NCBI GenBank assembly: GCA_039000515.1 | Contig: JBCFYV010009882.1 | Span: 48,807,639 to 48,871,638 of the forward strand | Length of the DNA stretch: 64,000 bases | Source: Timema cristinae | Taxonomy: Eukaryota > Arthropoda > Insecta > Phasmatodea > Timematidae | Direction: 5' to 3' | Made by a program: the position numbers and the translations under genes | Notes under the pieces: generated by a model | What the model was told of the DNA's origin: nothing | The model's database searches: none | The model's input: only the letters and a program-made list of their open reading frames with translations | Shown: positions 22,463-33,339 of the stretch, piece by piece | How the letters are laid out: each line of letters opens with the position of its first letter | Position numbering within the stretch: position 1 is the stretch's first letter

Positions 22463-22963
22463 CTTGAAAGTTGGCATGAAGTTGTCCCGAACTACATTTG
22501 TTGCCCCAAATGAAGTCATTTGGAAGCAGTTGTTATATTTTTGGATATTAGTAAGGAAATCTATTGAATCCGTTCCTGTTCCTGAAACCATTGAGTATAA
22601 TGGCTCTGGTGGCGGAACCAATGGCACTAATTTCACTTTGCCATTTGCGCAACACAATCCAACGGCTTCATTTTTGTATTTCAATGCCTTACAATGTGGA
22701 CAAACTGAGTTCATAGATCCAATAGAAACGCATTGGTAGGCACTGTAGTCAATTGAAATATCGTAACTGAAAGCTGCTCGTTTCAAACCTGTAAGATTAT
22801 TAGCTGAATGACGTGCTGCACGGGTTTGTGATATCCGAATCCTTTCAATTTCATTTCGCTCGTCACGTTGCTGTGCAGTCCGATTAGAATGAAAATTAGC
22901 TTGTTTTCTAGCATTTATATTTGTTTGACTCAAATTGCTTCGCCTGCGTCTTATAGGCGGCAT
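22463..22963 (-). CDS. Helitron-1 RepHel exon 1, basic N-terminus and zinc finger
   Basis: Starts MPPIRRRRSN at 22963, followed by a basic/Gln-rich stretch. A zinc-binding pattern, CPHCKALKYKNEAVGLCC, follows, then PPPEPLYSMV and NNCFQMTSFGATNV, all typical of Helitron N-termini. The finger probably binds DNA or structures the N-terminus. Exon 1 ends FMPTFK at the intron 1 donor. Upstream, tttctatttatactc on the minus strand is AT-rich and could serve as a promoter element, but this is weak. Confidence 0.87.
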
Positions 22964-23039
22964 GAGTCTTGGACTGAGTATAAATAGAAACACACACAAA
23001 ATAAACCAAAGATAAATCGAAGAACGTCAAACTGTATAT

Positions 23040-23640
23040 CGTAGAAAGAGAACGTGTCAAATCTACGGATGCATTCAAGTAGTTTATATTAATTTTAAGG
23101 TTAAGTTCATAATTATAAAGTTACTAATTAAATTTCAAATATTTTTTCTTTATATTATGGTTTGGTACTCTTTTGTTTTATTTGAATAAAACGAAACAAT
23201 AAGTAAATGTGTCGATTGAGAAGCGAAGATTAATCACAACAAAGAAAATAACACGCACCAATTGATAATCTACTGAAAAACTGTCAAAGTCATATTGTAT
23301 ATTGTTTTTTCTTTATATTATGGTTTGTTACTCTTTTGTTTTATTTGAATAAAACAAAACAGTAAGTAAATGTGTTTATTGAGAAGCGAAGATTAAAATA
23401 ATTGAGAATCTACTGAAAAACTGTCAAAGTCAAATTTATATATCGTAGAAAGAGAAAGTGTCATATCTACGGATGCATTCATGTAGTTTATATTAATTTT
23501 AAGGTTACGTTCATAATCAGAAAGTGTCAAATCTACGGATGCATTTAAAGTTACTAATTAAATTTCAAATGTTTTTTCTTTATATTATGGTTTGGTACTC
23601 TTTTGTTTTATTTGAAGAAAACGAAACAGTAAGTAAATAA
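23040..23640 (-). repeat. Helitron-1 leader: duplicated modules
   Basis: Module a (contains ttatattatggtttggtact and ttgttttatttgaa) occurs near 23146-23207, 23306-23369 and 23574-23637. Module b (contains tgtcaaatctacggatgcat) occurs near 23040-23113, 23446-23518 and, shortened, 23519-23547. Module c (aaagttactaattaaatttc) occurs at 23117 and 23547. They lie between the 5' terminus and the gene, where the promoter should be. Confidence 0.9.
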
Positions 23641-23989
23641 ATGGAAGTCGATTTTAGGGTGTCTGAGATAGATTCACTTAATCGATTCATTGCTCAAATC
23701 GATCTTAACGACCCAAAAAAATCGATTCTTCGATTAATCTATCTCAGTTCGCCATCCCGATTATTGACAGCTAGGAACAGTTTAAATGGGAAAAAGAAAA
23801 ATGTGTTTTTTACATTTTTCATTGCAATTTTTCCAATTTTTCTCTTCATAAGAACCTTCCTCGGACTTCAACGAATATTAGGGGAAAAATTAGACGAATT
23901 GCTCCAGCCGTTCTCGAGTTTTGCGGTTAGCAACACATTTAGCCATCCATTTTTATTTATAAGATTGGACTAATCCGACATCTTAACCA

Positions 23990-24060
23990 AGTTAGTAGCG
24001 TGTCTTTCTACTGAGCTAAGGTTCCCGGGTTTGATTCCCAGCATGGCCTAAACATTTTTC
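23990..24060 (+). repeat. tRNA-like sequence, possible SINE head
   Basis: An A-box-like stretch (taaccaagttagtagcgtg) is followed 20-odd bases later by a T-arm-like cccgggtttgattcccagc with a B box. The acceptor stem is not convincing. More likely a tRNA-derived repeat than a tRNA gene. Confidence 0.45.
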
Positions 24061-24282
24061 GTTGGTGAAATGTGGGCTTACCTTTTCACAGTGATGAATT
24101 AACGGGCGGGGATTTGATGTTGTGCCTGTCCCAGATTTAATTTATATTATAAGGCATATGAAGCTATGACAGGGCAAGCAAGCTGGTTGTGGAGTAAAAA
24201 CTGACACGGACTATAGGCTGGAAACAGTAATGGAATGTAAAAAATAATATATCGAACTAATAATAACTTACACTCCGTTTAC

Positions 24283-24395
24283 ACTGTTTCTAATATTCCT
24301 CCATGCACACGTGGATTCATTCCATCTAAATTCTACCTTTCTCACCCCCATCCCGTTAGTGTAGTTAAAATGCGTTAATTCCGGATTGGACGTAA
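24283..24395 (+). mobile_element. SINE-C 3' fragment
   Basis: Body from tctaatattcctccatgcac through cccatcccgttagtgtag. The head is absent. Confidence 0.6.
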
Positions 24396-25260
24396 TTATA
24401 TATAGGTATTTCTAAATATAGTAAACAAAACTCCATGGAATGTGTTAGTATTCGGTGGAGTAAATTTGATTATTCCCCTATTAATTTTATGTAAATTGTA
24501 TCATTCAAACGCTAAATTTAACTTATAGCTCAATTTAAAAGCTGCGCTATAGGAAAATTGGTTAGACCAGGCAAGCTAAACAATATTGAAATGCCATTTC
24601 ATTTTCTAGTCGATTATTTCAGTCACCAAGCATGTTGAATATGAAAATGTGTTTTCGACTTGTGTTGCTGTTGTACGTTGGCTCTTTTATGAAACGAATT
24701 ATTTAGGTTGGCTTACAAAGATAGAATACTCTGTATTATTTTAATGTATTAATATTTAAAAACATTACATTTAGTCTCCATCAATATCAAGGCTGGAAAA
24801 GATTTATGAACTGTTGGAAAAAATTCTAGAATAGGGAGTCTATCTTTTGTGTTTATGTAATACATTCTGGACTATTTCCTACTAAACGCTGCTTACAGGA
24901 AAAAAAAGAACAGAGGATCATAAGAAGACTATAGAAGTAGCTCCCTGGAGGAATGGAGAAATAAGTCACATAAAAAAATGTGACAGCAAACCACTGGAGG
25001 TTTGGGACAGCAGACAATAAAAGGGACTGTAAAGAAGATTATAGGAGAACTTGGTTTAATGGAGTATGTGTGGTTCTACAACAAACTGAAACTACCCATA
25101 ATTATTCAGGCCACTAACAAGGACTTCTAAGGTATGACAAAATATTGTCTTGTTACGTTGTTAATGCTTGGAAAACTATTAAATACTAATTTTTCAACCT
25201 TTCATTTCAACTCTCTCAAAAAGCCTTTTGATGCACTCCAAGGTATTTAATATGACCTTC
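24396..25260. other. Intergenic, nothing recognised
   Basis: AT-rich with no supported feature. Confidence 0.6.
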
Positions 25261-25263
25261 CAA

Positions 25264-25365
25264 ACCACATCGGTGGCTGAATGGTTTAAGGATTGACTGT
25301 CGATGACGTGGGGATTGGTGCGAAAATCTCGGTTGGGTGTTCTAAAAATGATTTTTTTATAAATG
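25264..25365 (+). mobile_element. SINE-C 5' fragment
   Basis: Head ccacatcggtggctgaatgg, B-box region and ggttgggtgttctaaaa. The element breaks off in a T run. Confidence 0.6.
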
Positions 25366-25484
25366 CCATAAATTAAATGATTTATCGATTGTAGCTTGGA
25401 GTCTTAATTATCGCCAGTAAGGGAAGTGTGCGATTTAATATTCATGAGTTGACCTATTTTTATTTTCTCCCTAACTTACAGGTG

Positions 25485-26172
25485 AAGAAAGTGTTGTGAT
25501 CGTAAAAAAAAAACAGAACTCTAGACTCTAGATTTTGATGAATTTCAACGTTTCATGACCCCTCGAATCCACAAAAGTGGATTTTGCATTTCTGTATGTC
25601 GGAACCTCGGAGTAGAGCCTAAACTATTTTACCGATTGGGCTAAAACTTGGTATCTAGGGTTTTCATAGGGGTTACCCGAGGTAATTTTGGAATTGGATA
25701 TCTAAACCTCAAAATTAAGGGTAGTTTTTTAAAGGGAAAAAAGAAAAACAGTACGGGTTTATCAAAATCGGCCCTGACGATTTTGATTAGATTTCATTTC
25801 TAAGCGTTGATCAATATTACAAAAATGGCTACCCTCAAATTGTCGTCAAATGACTTTAATGTTCCCGGTCTGATGTGTAGATTCTATTTTCTTTTATTAT
25901 ATCTCTGTAACTCCTTGAGATATGAAATTACTTATCATTGAAAACATGTAGGTCTAATTATAATGAATTTTTTTTATATGAAACATATTTTTATAAGGCC
26001 AATAATTTAGAAGCTCTATGCATATATATATATAAACTTTTAGAACATGAAAGGTAAAGTGTTGCGACCGTAAAAAAAATCTAACCTGATATGTTGATAG
26101 ATATCGACGTTTCATGACCCCCCGAAGCCTAAAATGAGGTTTTAAAAATGCCGTCTAGCAGTGTGTCTGTTT
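25485..26172 (+). repeat. Dispersed repeat D: one unit plus a partial second unit in tandem
   Basis: The unit begins gaagaaagtgttgtgatcgt and contains caacgtttcatgacccctcg, ctaaaacttggtatctaggg, gacgattttgattagatttc and gaaattacttatcattg. A second unit begins again at about 26045 (aggtaaagtgttgcgaccgt) and stops at about 26172. The unit length is therefore about 560 bp. It is non-coding, with short inverted gagaaagta/tactttctc motifs at unit junctions. Confidence 0.75.
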
Positions 26173-27136
26173 AAGATTCGGAGGGACATCTCGAGGTTTT
26201 GCAAATCTCTCTTCCAAGTAGTTCCATATATTATAACCACACCATAGGTGCGCTGCTGTAGTTATGGCAGTACCCCACACTGACCTCTCTCGCCCCTTCT
26301 ATTTTAGCCCTCTTTCATTTTCTTTCCACCCCACCTTATCATTTTAACTTTGTTGCTTGCCGCTCAACAAAAGACAAGCTATCACCGTTATACTCTCCAA
26401 GGAGGGATGCCGAGTTTTGAGCCACAGTGTCGGAGTTTTGTAGAATGTCGTCCAAAGTCAAAGAACAACGGCTCGAATCCCTGTCAAAGTATAATTTTTC
26501 TGAGTTACCTTAGGAAATCATTATTTACAGTAAATTGTGACATTTTTATTTAGTTTGTTTATTACTGTAGAAATATATAAAAATATATTTTCTTCACTAC
26601 AATTAAAATAATATAGCCATTTCTTTTTGTTTTTTCCAGGGACATAGTTTTTACGGTTACTACTTACGCTAATTATTTAAATACATGGTATAAGGAGGTT
26701 AGGATTAAAATAATTGCACCACAATTTGTTTGTACAGAAGATATACAAATCAAAGGGGAAAACACTTTGTTCTAGGTGATAGCCAGATACAAACAATTGG
26801 AAATACCTTAAAAAAAAACTAATGAGTTAAAAAAAGGTGGCCAAGGTTGGCAAAAAAATTGCCATTTTAAAAATTTTGTTTCAATCAAATAGAAGCTACG
26901 TACTGTGCGCCTACTTCACTTTACAAATAGGCCCTACTGTTATCTTTTTAACACCATACTAACAAGAACATTGTATTCTATGATCTAAAAAAAAGATCTG
27001 AATTAAATAAAACTCACTAAACCATGTTTCAATTTGAAATCATTAATTTATTATTATAATATGACTATAACCCATCCAAAATCAAGTACTTTCTTATTTT
27101 TATTGCTACGTTTAGAACACAGGTTATTAACGGCTT
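26173..27136. other. Intergenic, nothing recognised
   Basis: No gene supported. A B-box-like ggctcgaatccctg near 26470 may mark another worn tRNA-derived repeat, but no A box could be confirmed. Confidence 0.5.
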
Positions 27137-27330
27137 AATCTGATTGGGTAGGGATGAGCAAGGTAGCTAAGAGGAAGTGAACCCGCATTTGCATGGAGTA
27201 AAAATGGGAAAACCAGAGTGATAAATAACTTGTGGAAAACTTTTAAAAATATATATATACATTTGACGGGAAAATCATCTTCAGTTCACGCAAATGAGAT
27301 TTGAACCTCGATCTCCCCATCAATGGCGAT
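27137..27330 (-). mobile_element. SINE-A/C type fragment with an internal AT insertion
   Basis: The reverse complement shows B box (gaggttcaaatctc), body and part of the upstream tail region. A (TA)n-like insertion sits near 27248-27262. Confidence 0.6.
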
Positions 27331-27394
27331 CAAACCAATGGCAAGCAATGGCTGTAGGTAACTAAACTTTGTAAACTAATATTTACTTTGTCTC

Positions 27395-27965
27395 GACACC
27401 TTGGAGTGAAAATATTGTGATCGTCAAAAATTCGAAATCGAGATTTTGATTAAAGTCGACGTTTCATAGCCCCCTGAAACAATAAAAGTTGCTTCCGCAA
27501 TGCCGTCTGTCTGACTGTTTGTACCTTTGTTTGGGCTAGAACAGAAAGTGTTTTACCGTTTGGGATAAAACTTTGTATATGGGGTTTTCATAAAGCCCCC
27601 AAGTGGTTTTTGAGGTTAGACATCTAACCCTAAATTTAAAGCTAGTTTATTGAAAGGCAAAAAGAGAATAAATCTATTTTCTAGAAATTCGCTCTAATGA
27701 TTTTGATTAAATTTGATATATAAACACTGTTTATCATGATAAACAAGAAAGATATTTTCATTTTCTAATGAGGATGAATTTGAGAGTAGGTACCTTACGT
27801 AGGGGAGATTTTCAAAATTTCTTAATTTCTTCGCACTTATTTGAGACTCGTAATAACTTATCATTTTAAAGTTGTAGTACTAATAAATGTAAAAATCTTT
27901 TATATACAATATAGTTTTATACAACCAATAAGTTTTGAGCTATAAACAAATATAGCCTATATACT
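27395..27965 (+). repeat. Dispersed repeat D copy
   Basis: Near full unit: gtgaaaatattgtgatcgtc, cgacgtttcatagcccc, taaaactttgtatatgggg and gttttgagctataaacaaat at the end. The order matches 25485-26045. Confidence 0.75.
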
Positions 27966-27972
27966 TTTTAAT

Positions 27973-28375
27973 CATGGGTGTAGTGGAGCAGGAGCGTGGT
28001 GGAACGCCATTCTGGCACTGCTTTTCGTGAAAATATATTTAAAAAAATTTTTTAGTAAAGTTTTATACTTTGCAATTCCAGTTTAACTAATTGATTTTAT
28101 ATCCATATTTTGTAAAAACTTTTTAATAATATTAATCAATAAATGTTGATTAAATTTACAATACTCTATGTGAATTCCTGGAATTTTATGGGAAGTGCGT
28201 TAAGTAAGTTTCTGCCTTAGTAATCATTAAAAGTTGCTCCATATAGCTTCTAAAGGCACTTATGTTTGTGCAATTCTTTCGCCTACGGCGGTTGGTGATA
28301 CCAAAAGCCCAGTTCAATTTTGGGGTTGCTACGACCTTGCGTTCCAGCACTGCTAAATTTACGACTACACCACTG
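27973..28375. mobile_element. hAT-like MITE
   Basis: The left end catgggtgtagtggagcagg and the reverse complement of the right end, cagtggtgtagtcgtaaatt, are diverged inverted repeats that both reach a tggaacgc block. The flanks tttttaat (27965-27972) and ttattaat (28376-28383) fit an 8-bp hAT-type duplication with one mismatch. No coding capacity. Confidence 0.6.
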
Positions 28376-28491
28376 TTATTAATACAGGTTTTTGAAAATG
28401 AATTTAATTATTATTCTCTTTGGTTGACAAAGATGTTTCTCTTTTCTATTTTTTTCTGTAACAGTGTTCCTAGTTCCTAATGCCATAGAGT

Positions 28492-29618
28492 CAGGGGCAG
28501 CCCGAGGTAAATTTCGCAACCGGGTGGTATTGCTTTTTGGCGCCTCTCTACGTAACCGGTGGATAATACTGTCCATTCACCATAGGAGTGTAGGTAACTA
28601 ACAGATAGCAAAAGTTAGCAGATCAAATCTCACGTATTCATTTCCCAAACCGTATTATCTGCAATGACCATCATATGTTTATTTATTGTCACTTTTGGCA
28701 ATCAAATCTTTCACAAAAACAATTTTATTTTTAATTTGGTTTTTATTTTGGCAGTTCTTAAATCTTCTGCTAGCTGCCAGCTACCACATTTCTCATGGTG
28801 ATTGTACTTTCGTAAGATATGAAAATAATCCCCATACCTACGCCTCGGCGTAATAGAAAAATAATGAAGGGGAAACTCCACAAATGTTAAACATACGCTA
28901 AACGTTTCACTTCGAGATAGTACAAACACTTTTAGGATTACAAATAAAACTATAAGAACCAGTTTTGAAGACAATATCATCCTCTATTTTGTATAATAAG
29001 TTTAACAAACACTTTGACATTATGAATGATTTACGTTATAATTTCAAAAAAAAAGTTTTAGGGCACCATTATTTCAAGCTTGAAAATATAACTGTCTACG
29101 TTAGTTTTGGAGTTGTTAGGTTTGGGGTCTATTTTCATATCGCACCCAGGTTACGTTAGGTTGGGAGGTTTGGGGACTATTTTCATATCACTTCCAGGCT
29201 GCGCTAGGTTAGAATTTATATGTTTGGGGATTATTTTCATATTATTCCGAGGCTACGTTAGGTTTGAAGTTATATGTTTGGGGATTAATTTCATAACCCG
29301 CCCAGTCTACGTTAGGTTTGAAGTTATATGTTTGGGGATTAATTTCAAATCCCGCCCAGTCTACGTTAGGTTTGAAGTTATATGTTTGGAAATTATTTTC
29401 ATATCACACCCAGGCTACGTTAAGTTTGGAGACTATTTTCATATCACGCTCAGGCTACGTTTGGTTCAAAGTTGTTAGATTCAAGGTCACGTTAGATTTA
29501 AGAATTATTTTCATATCCCGTCCAGGCTACGTTAGATCCTGTATAGCTTTGTTTGGCACCCCCTTAAGCTGGCGCCCCAGGCAGCCACCCAGTTCACACG
29601 GCCCTTAAGCCACCCCTG
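28492..29618. mobile_element. hAT-like non-autonomous transposon
   Basis: The left end CAGGGGCAGCCC and the reverse complement of the right end, CAGGGGTGGCTT, are typical hAT terminal repeats. Homology runs on to tggcgcc. A perfect 8-bp duplication, catagagt, lies at 28484-28491 and 29619-29626, the size made by hAT transposases. No transposase inside; the right part is a 54-bp minisatellite. The target appears to be the 3' end of a LINE ORF2 (agttcctaatgccatagag). Confidence 0.85.
29099..29540 (+). repeat. 54-bp minisatellite inside the hAT-like element
   Basis: Units contain ctacgttaggtttgaagtt and ggggattaatttcat, with starts at 29254, 29308, 29362 and 29416 exactly 54 bp apart, and worn or shortened units either side. 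Because 54 is a multiple of three, a frame of 123 codons stays open, but this is probably accidental. Confidence 0.93.
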
Positions 29619-29865
29619 CATAGAGTAGGTAACAGTGTAGGATATTTCATTTACGATTTTTGGTCAAGTGTTTATACAACAATGTATAGACCTATTAATT
29701 CATTTCACAAATCTGAACGAGTTTTTAGTAAATGTCTATTTCAAGATAAAAGCGAGAGAAAGTCTGTGTGGCGCATCGTACCATTTATTTTTTATTACTA
29801 AAATACAAAATTGCCTTTACCTCTATGTGAATAGGTTTTTGGACCTATAATTTCTAAGACGATTT

Positions 29866-29893
29866 TATAATAATAATAATAATAATAATAATA

Positions 29894-29967
<74 letters not shown>

Positions 29968-29968
29968 G
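29866..29968. repeat. (TAA)n/(TTA)n palindromic microsatellite
   Basis: About nine TAA units run into a long ATT run with one irregularity, so the block can fold on itself. Confidence 0.95.
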
Positions 29969-31000
29969 TAGTTTACCGATGTATTGATACAACTAGAGGT
30001 CATGTAACATCATTAAAATCATTCTACTCAAGTTAATGTGTACATCAAGATTCATAATTTCTGAAACGCTTTTTTTTAAACAAACTGTATATACATGTGT
30101 GTGTGTGTAATTTTTCTAAAAAAAGATGTCTTAAACTAAAATTATTTGATGAATATTTTCAGGTGACAGAAATAATAGCTATGACACACATGCCCACCCT
30201 CCCCTAAGTAAACTTCTGGATGCGCCACTGAATCTTAATATCTTCAAAATTAATTTTGCTATAAGTGGGAAAAGGTTTGGTTCGTCTATAAAACATGAAT
30301 AAAACTATTTAGAGAAATCCTTTCACCTCTTCTTACAAAACCAATGTTATACAAATAGGTTATATCTAATCAAGGAAACACTGTATATGCAAATTATTTA
30401 TAAGGTAAACATAATAAAGTCTACTTTATAAAAAAACTTTTAAAATAGATCACGCAAATACATCACAAGGAACATTTTCAAAAACTAAGGTTTGGAGGTA
30501 ATACTAATAACAAGGTGATAAACAATCAGTGTCCAGTCCAGGGTTCTACCTGGACGGGAAATAAATGTGGGAAGAGAAGGGGGAGTAGCGGAATTTACAG
30601 AAAAAAAGACGGAATGATAGTGAATGCCAAAAAGGGGATAGGGAGGAGAGGGAGAGGTGCTTTCGAAGACAGAGCAATCTACCAGGAAGCTACTAAACTT
30701 TTTCAAGAGTTTAGACTTGATTTAATTTGAAAATATAAAATTTTGTAAAAATTCTTGTACTATAAATATTCATCGTGTATGATAGAATATTATCTTATCC
30801 TCTTTAATAATATGATAACTTTGAAACTATATTCTTATATTTCATGTTTTATTTTTTTGAAATTTAATTGAAATTACGTCTTATTGTAAAAAAGTAAATA
30901 TTAACGTGTAATTTTTTTATTAATATAGTTCATTTTAAATTTAATATAATACAAAAAAATGGGTGTGTGTACTTATGTACGCGCGTGAGAAGTTATACTT
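29969..31000. other. Intergenic; possible hAT end near 30226
   Basis: The reverse complement of 30190-30226 reads cagtggcgcatccagaagtt, a typical terminal sequence of hAT-like elements, but no partner end was found. A less AT-rich 30515-30730 has an open frame without ATG (start GTG) and no recognisable domain. Confidence 0.45.
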
Positions 31001-32020
31001 CTTTGGCATCATTAAATAAACTAAAAGAATCTTAGATTGATGAATAAGATTTATTGTAGAGAATTAGATATTAGAAATTAATAATAAATATTTAAAATTG
31101 AAAATTAATAATTTAATAATTAATATATATATATATATATAGTTATTAAAAATAAAATTTAGAAAATAATAAATATATATGACAAAATCTGTACTAAATA
31201 TTATAAGATTCTTAATTTTAAATATTTATTATTGATTATTTAATATTTTAAAAGTAAATGAATAAATTTAATAATAAATTCAAAAATTGAATTTAAGTTT
31301 ATTCAATTTTTAAATAATTATTATTTTCTTAATTTAATATTCACTTTTCATTTTTATCAAAAAGTTTTGATTAAATTTGTTCATTTATTTTTATAAATAT
31401 TTATTATTTATTAAATTTAATAATAAATATTAAAAATTCATATTTTAATTTGATGTTCGATATAAATTGTTATCACAAATTTTTTATTAAATGTTTTATT
31501 AATTTTATTTCTTTATTTTGTAAATATTAAATAACCAATAATAAATATTTAACAATAATAATTTAATAATATTTAGTATTAATTATGTTAAATAATAATA
31601 TTTTAATTTATATCAATAAATAATACATACGGATAGTTAACCTCAATTATATTGGAGCACTTGAAAAAGTCTATAAGCACAATTTTTTTCACTAATATTT
31701 ACGAATAGTAAATAATATTAATCAAAATATTCAATTTAAATCACTACTGAATATAATTTATTAGCACATATATAATTCGCACTTGTATGAAATTAAAACA
31801 CGTGTTGTGAATGTAGAAACTAGAAACATGTGGATAAATATTATATAATGAAAACAGTGATCAGAGGCGACGAGCGTACCAACATGCGCGACTAACAGAG
31901 GTTCTATTTCTATTTTGTTGGTAGCTTTTTTTTTTCGAGACTTAATGAGCGGTTAAGCTTCAACCTGTTACTTTTGTGTTACAGTGATGCGCGCGTATCT
32001 TAAAATTTCACTCTCATCAT
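31001..32020. repeat. Extremely AT-rich low-complexity block
   Basis: Made largely of aataaatattta and taaattta permutations with very few G or C. It is bordered by inverted gaagttatacttc (about 30990) and gaagtataacttc (about 32041). Confidence 0.7.
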
Positions 32021-32104
32021 TTTTTCATATCGCGCCTAAAGAAGTATAACTTCAAAAACGCATGTTGTTACTATGTATAGTTTCTGAGAAATAGGCTCTA
32101 CAAC

Positions 32105-33316
32105 TTTATTGTTCTTATATAGTAGGTGTCTATCCGAATCTTAACCCTAAAATAAAGTGTATATTAATAAAGGGCAAAGCGATTTTTTTTAATCGACTAT
32201 AAAAAATTTGATTAAAATTCGTATCTAGATATTGATCAAGACTATAAATAAAACGGCTACTTTCATTTTCCCGTGAAAATAATCTATAGATTCCCTTACA
32301 AAAGCGGAAATTTCCGTATCTTCGCTATTGTTTGGATACTAAATAACTTATCATTGCAAAATTGTAGTACTATCAAAAATAAAAAATAAATTTGAAATAT
32401 ATAGTTATAAAAATAATAGTTTCTGAGATATTTGCAAATATAGTAATATAATTTAGTGAGGTGACCTGGCGGTATAGAGGTAAGGTGTCAGAAATCTGTG
32501 TTTTGGGTCCGGGGTTCAATCCTGGGTCCCTGCACAAATTTATCTGATTACCAAACCCTTCCTTGACCTCTGACAAGACATGTATTAATCACAACTTGTG
32601 AATGTGTGGAATGCCAGGCCTCCACCGATGTTCGGATTCCACGTTAAAATGCAAGTTCTCCATTTCATCTCAAAAACATCCTACTATTACACATTAGCGT
32701 GAGTGAGTACAACCCGAACGGTTAGTAAGAAGCACTGCTAATAATAATATTTATAATACAATTTTGTGAGCTTTAGTTATTCAGAGATACTACTTAAGTT
32801 TTAGCATAATAATTTCCTAATGCCATAGAGTAAATCAATAGGTGTCTCTCAAAAGTTGATGTTCTTTTTCCTTCAACCCCTTGGGAAAATGTTTGTAGAG
32901 CAATGATCTATCTCTATCATTTTAGACTCACTATTCAATATTTAAATTTATACATGAGGAATTTAATAGCATAGTTATAACCATAACCATAGAGGTGTAA
33001 CCTCTAATAAAATGTCGTAAATTTTATCCGGAAGCAGAAATTTTAATACGAAGTGCTGACCCTTGTTGACCAAATATCGATATTTATTTGGTCCAAATAT
33101 ACAAAGGAGGACTTTAATTATTTTTAAATAAAATTATAAAATTTAAAACCGGGAATCAAAAAAGGTTTTACGTAAGTATAACGAAATTTTTGCTTGGGTC
33201 AGATAGTGTATATTATTTCGTTTCACATATATTACGAGTCTTTATTAAATATTTCCATTTTTAAACTATGGAGTGAGAAAGTCCGTGCGGAGTTCCGTAC
33301 CATTTATTTTTACTAG
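32105..33316 (+). repeat. Composite repeat D/E, interrupted by SINE-B
   Basis: The first part matches repeat D from the aaccctaaaat block to gagatatttgcaaatatag. The second part (32771 on, part E) begins gctttagttattc and ends gtgagaaagtccgtgcgg, a hairpin, then catttatttttactag. The same D-then-E order is on the minus strand at 51420-52420, without the SINE. E contains aatgccatagagtaaat, like the LINE ORF2 3' end seen elsewhere here. Confidence 0.7.
32461..32753 (+). mobile_element. SINE-B inserted in repeat D/E
   Basis: gtgacctggcggtatagagg head, B box ggttcaatcc, family body, tail cccgaacggttagtaagaag, then a short TAA run. The flanks taatataatttagtgag (32444-32460) and taatacaattttgtgag (32754-32770) are a 17-bp duplication with three differences. 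The paralogous repeat at 51420-52420 shows the empty site. Confidence 0.9.
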
Positions 33317-33339
33317 CACTTTCAACTCCTAGGTTATTA

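Larger units (their letters stand above)
18434..22963 (-). pseudogene. Helitron-1 RepHel transposase gene, lightly broken, two introns
   Basis: Encodes the Helitron replication initiator-helicase: zinc finger, N-terminal Helitron domain, HUH/two-tyrosine Rep domain and Pif1-like helicase. It would nick and transfer DNA in the nucleus during rolling-circle transposition. The preferred start is the ATG at 22963-22961 (MPPIRRRRSN), the usual basic N-terminus of the family; an upstream in-frame ATG at 22999 adds 12 residues. The coding path is 22963-22463, intron 22462-22366 (97 bp), 22365-21870, intron 21869-21769 (101 bp), then 21768-18434. Lesions: +1 shift near 21180-21190, +1 at a run of seven T at 21085-21091, a shift near 20476-20485, and TGA at 20420-20422. 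Length without lesions would be about 1,440 residues, normal for the family. The two homopolymer-associated shifts could be assembly errors, so the copy may be less damaged than it looks. Confidence 0.88.
17980..23964 (-). mobile_element. Helitron-1, complete autonomous-type rolling-circle transposon
   Basis: On the minus strand the 5' terminus is TCTTATAAATAAAAATGG at 23964, preceded by host A. The 3' terminus is a hairpin (GACAGA-acgacg-TCTGTC), then gggtgag and CTAG, ending at 17980 and followed by host T. This matches the known Helitron rule: TC at the 5' end, hairpin plus CTRR at the 3' end, inserted between A and T, no target duplication. The sequence near the 5' end (tgttgctaaccgcaaaactc) is typical of insect Helitrons. 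The 5,985-bp element carries one RepHel gene with two introns. Family decay is mild: four visible coding lesions. Confidence 0.92.

Noticed and set aside
23655..23755. Inverted ctgagatagatt/aatctatctcag as the Helitron-1 5' end
   Set aside because: The end at 23964 fits better: TC after host A, with the insect-type leader sequence just inside.
23641..23973. 110-codon open frame (+) starting MEVDFRVSEIDSL
   Set aside because: It lies inside the Helitron-1 5' region and overlaps the 5' terminus. That region, read on the minus strand, is typical Helitron leader sequence, so the frame is a shadow.
33270..33316. Helitron 3' end of repeat E (hairpin plus CTAG)
   Set aside because: Not accepted as proven: the base after CTAG is C, not T, and the paralogue at 51420 lacks CTAG. 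Kept only as a possibility in the repeat D/E finding.
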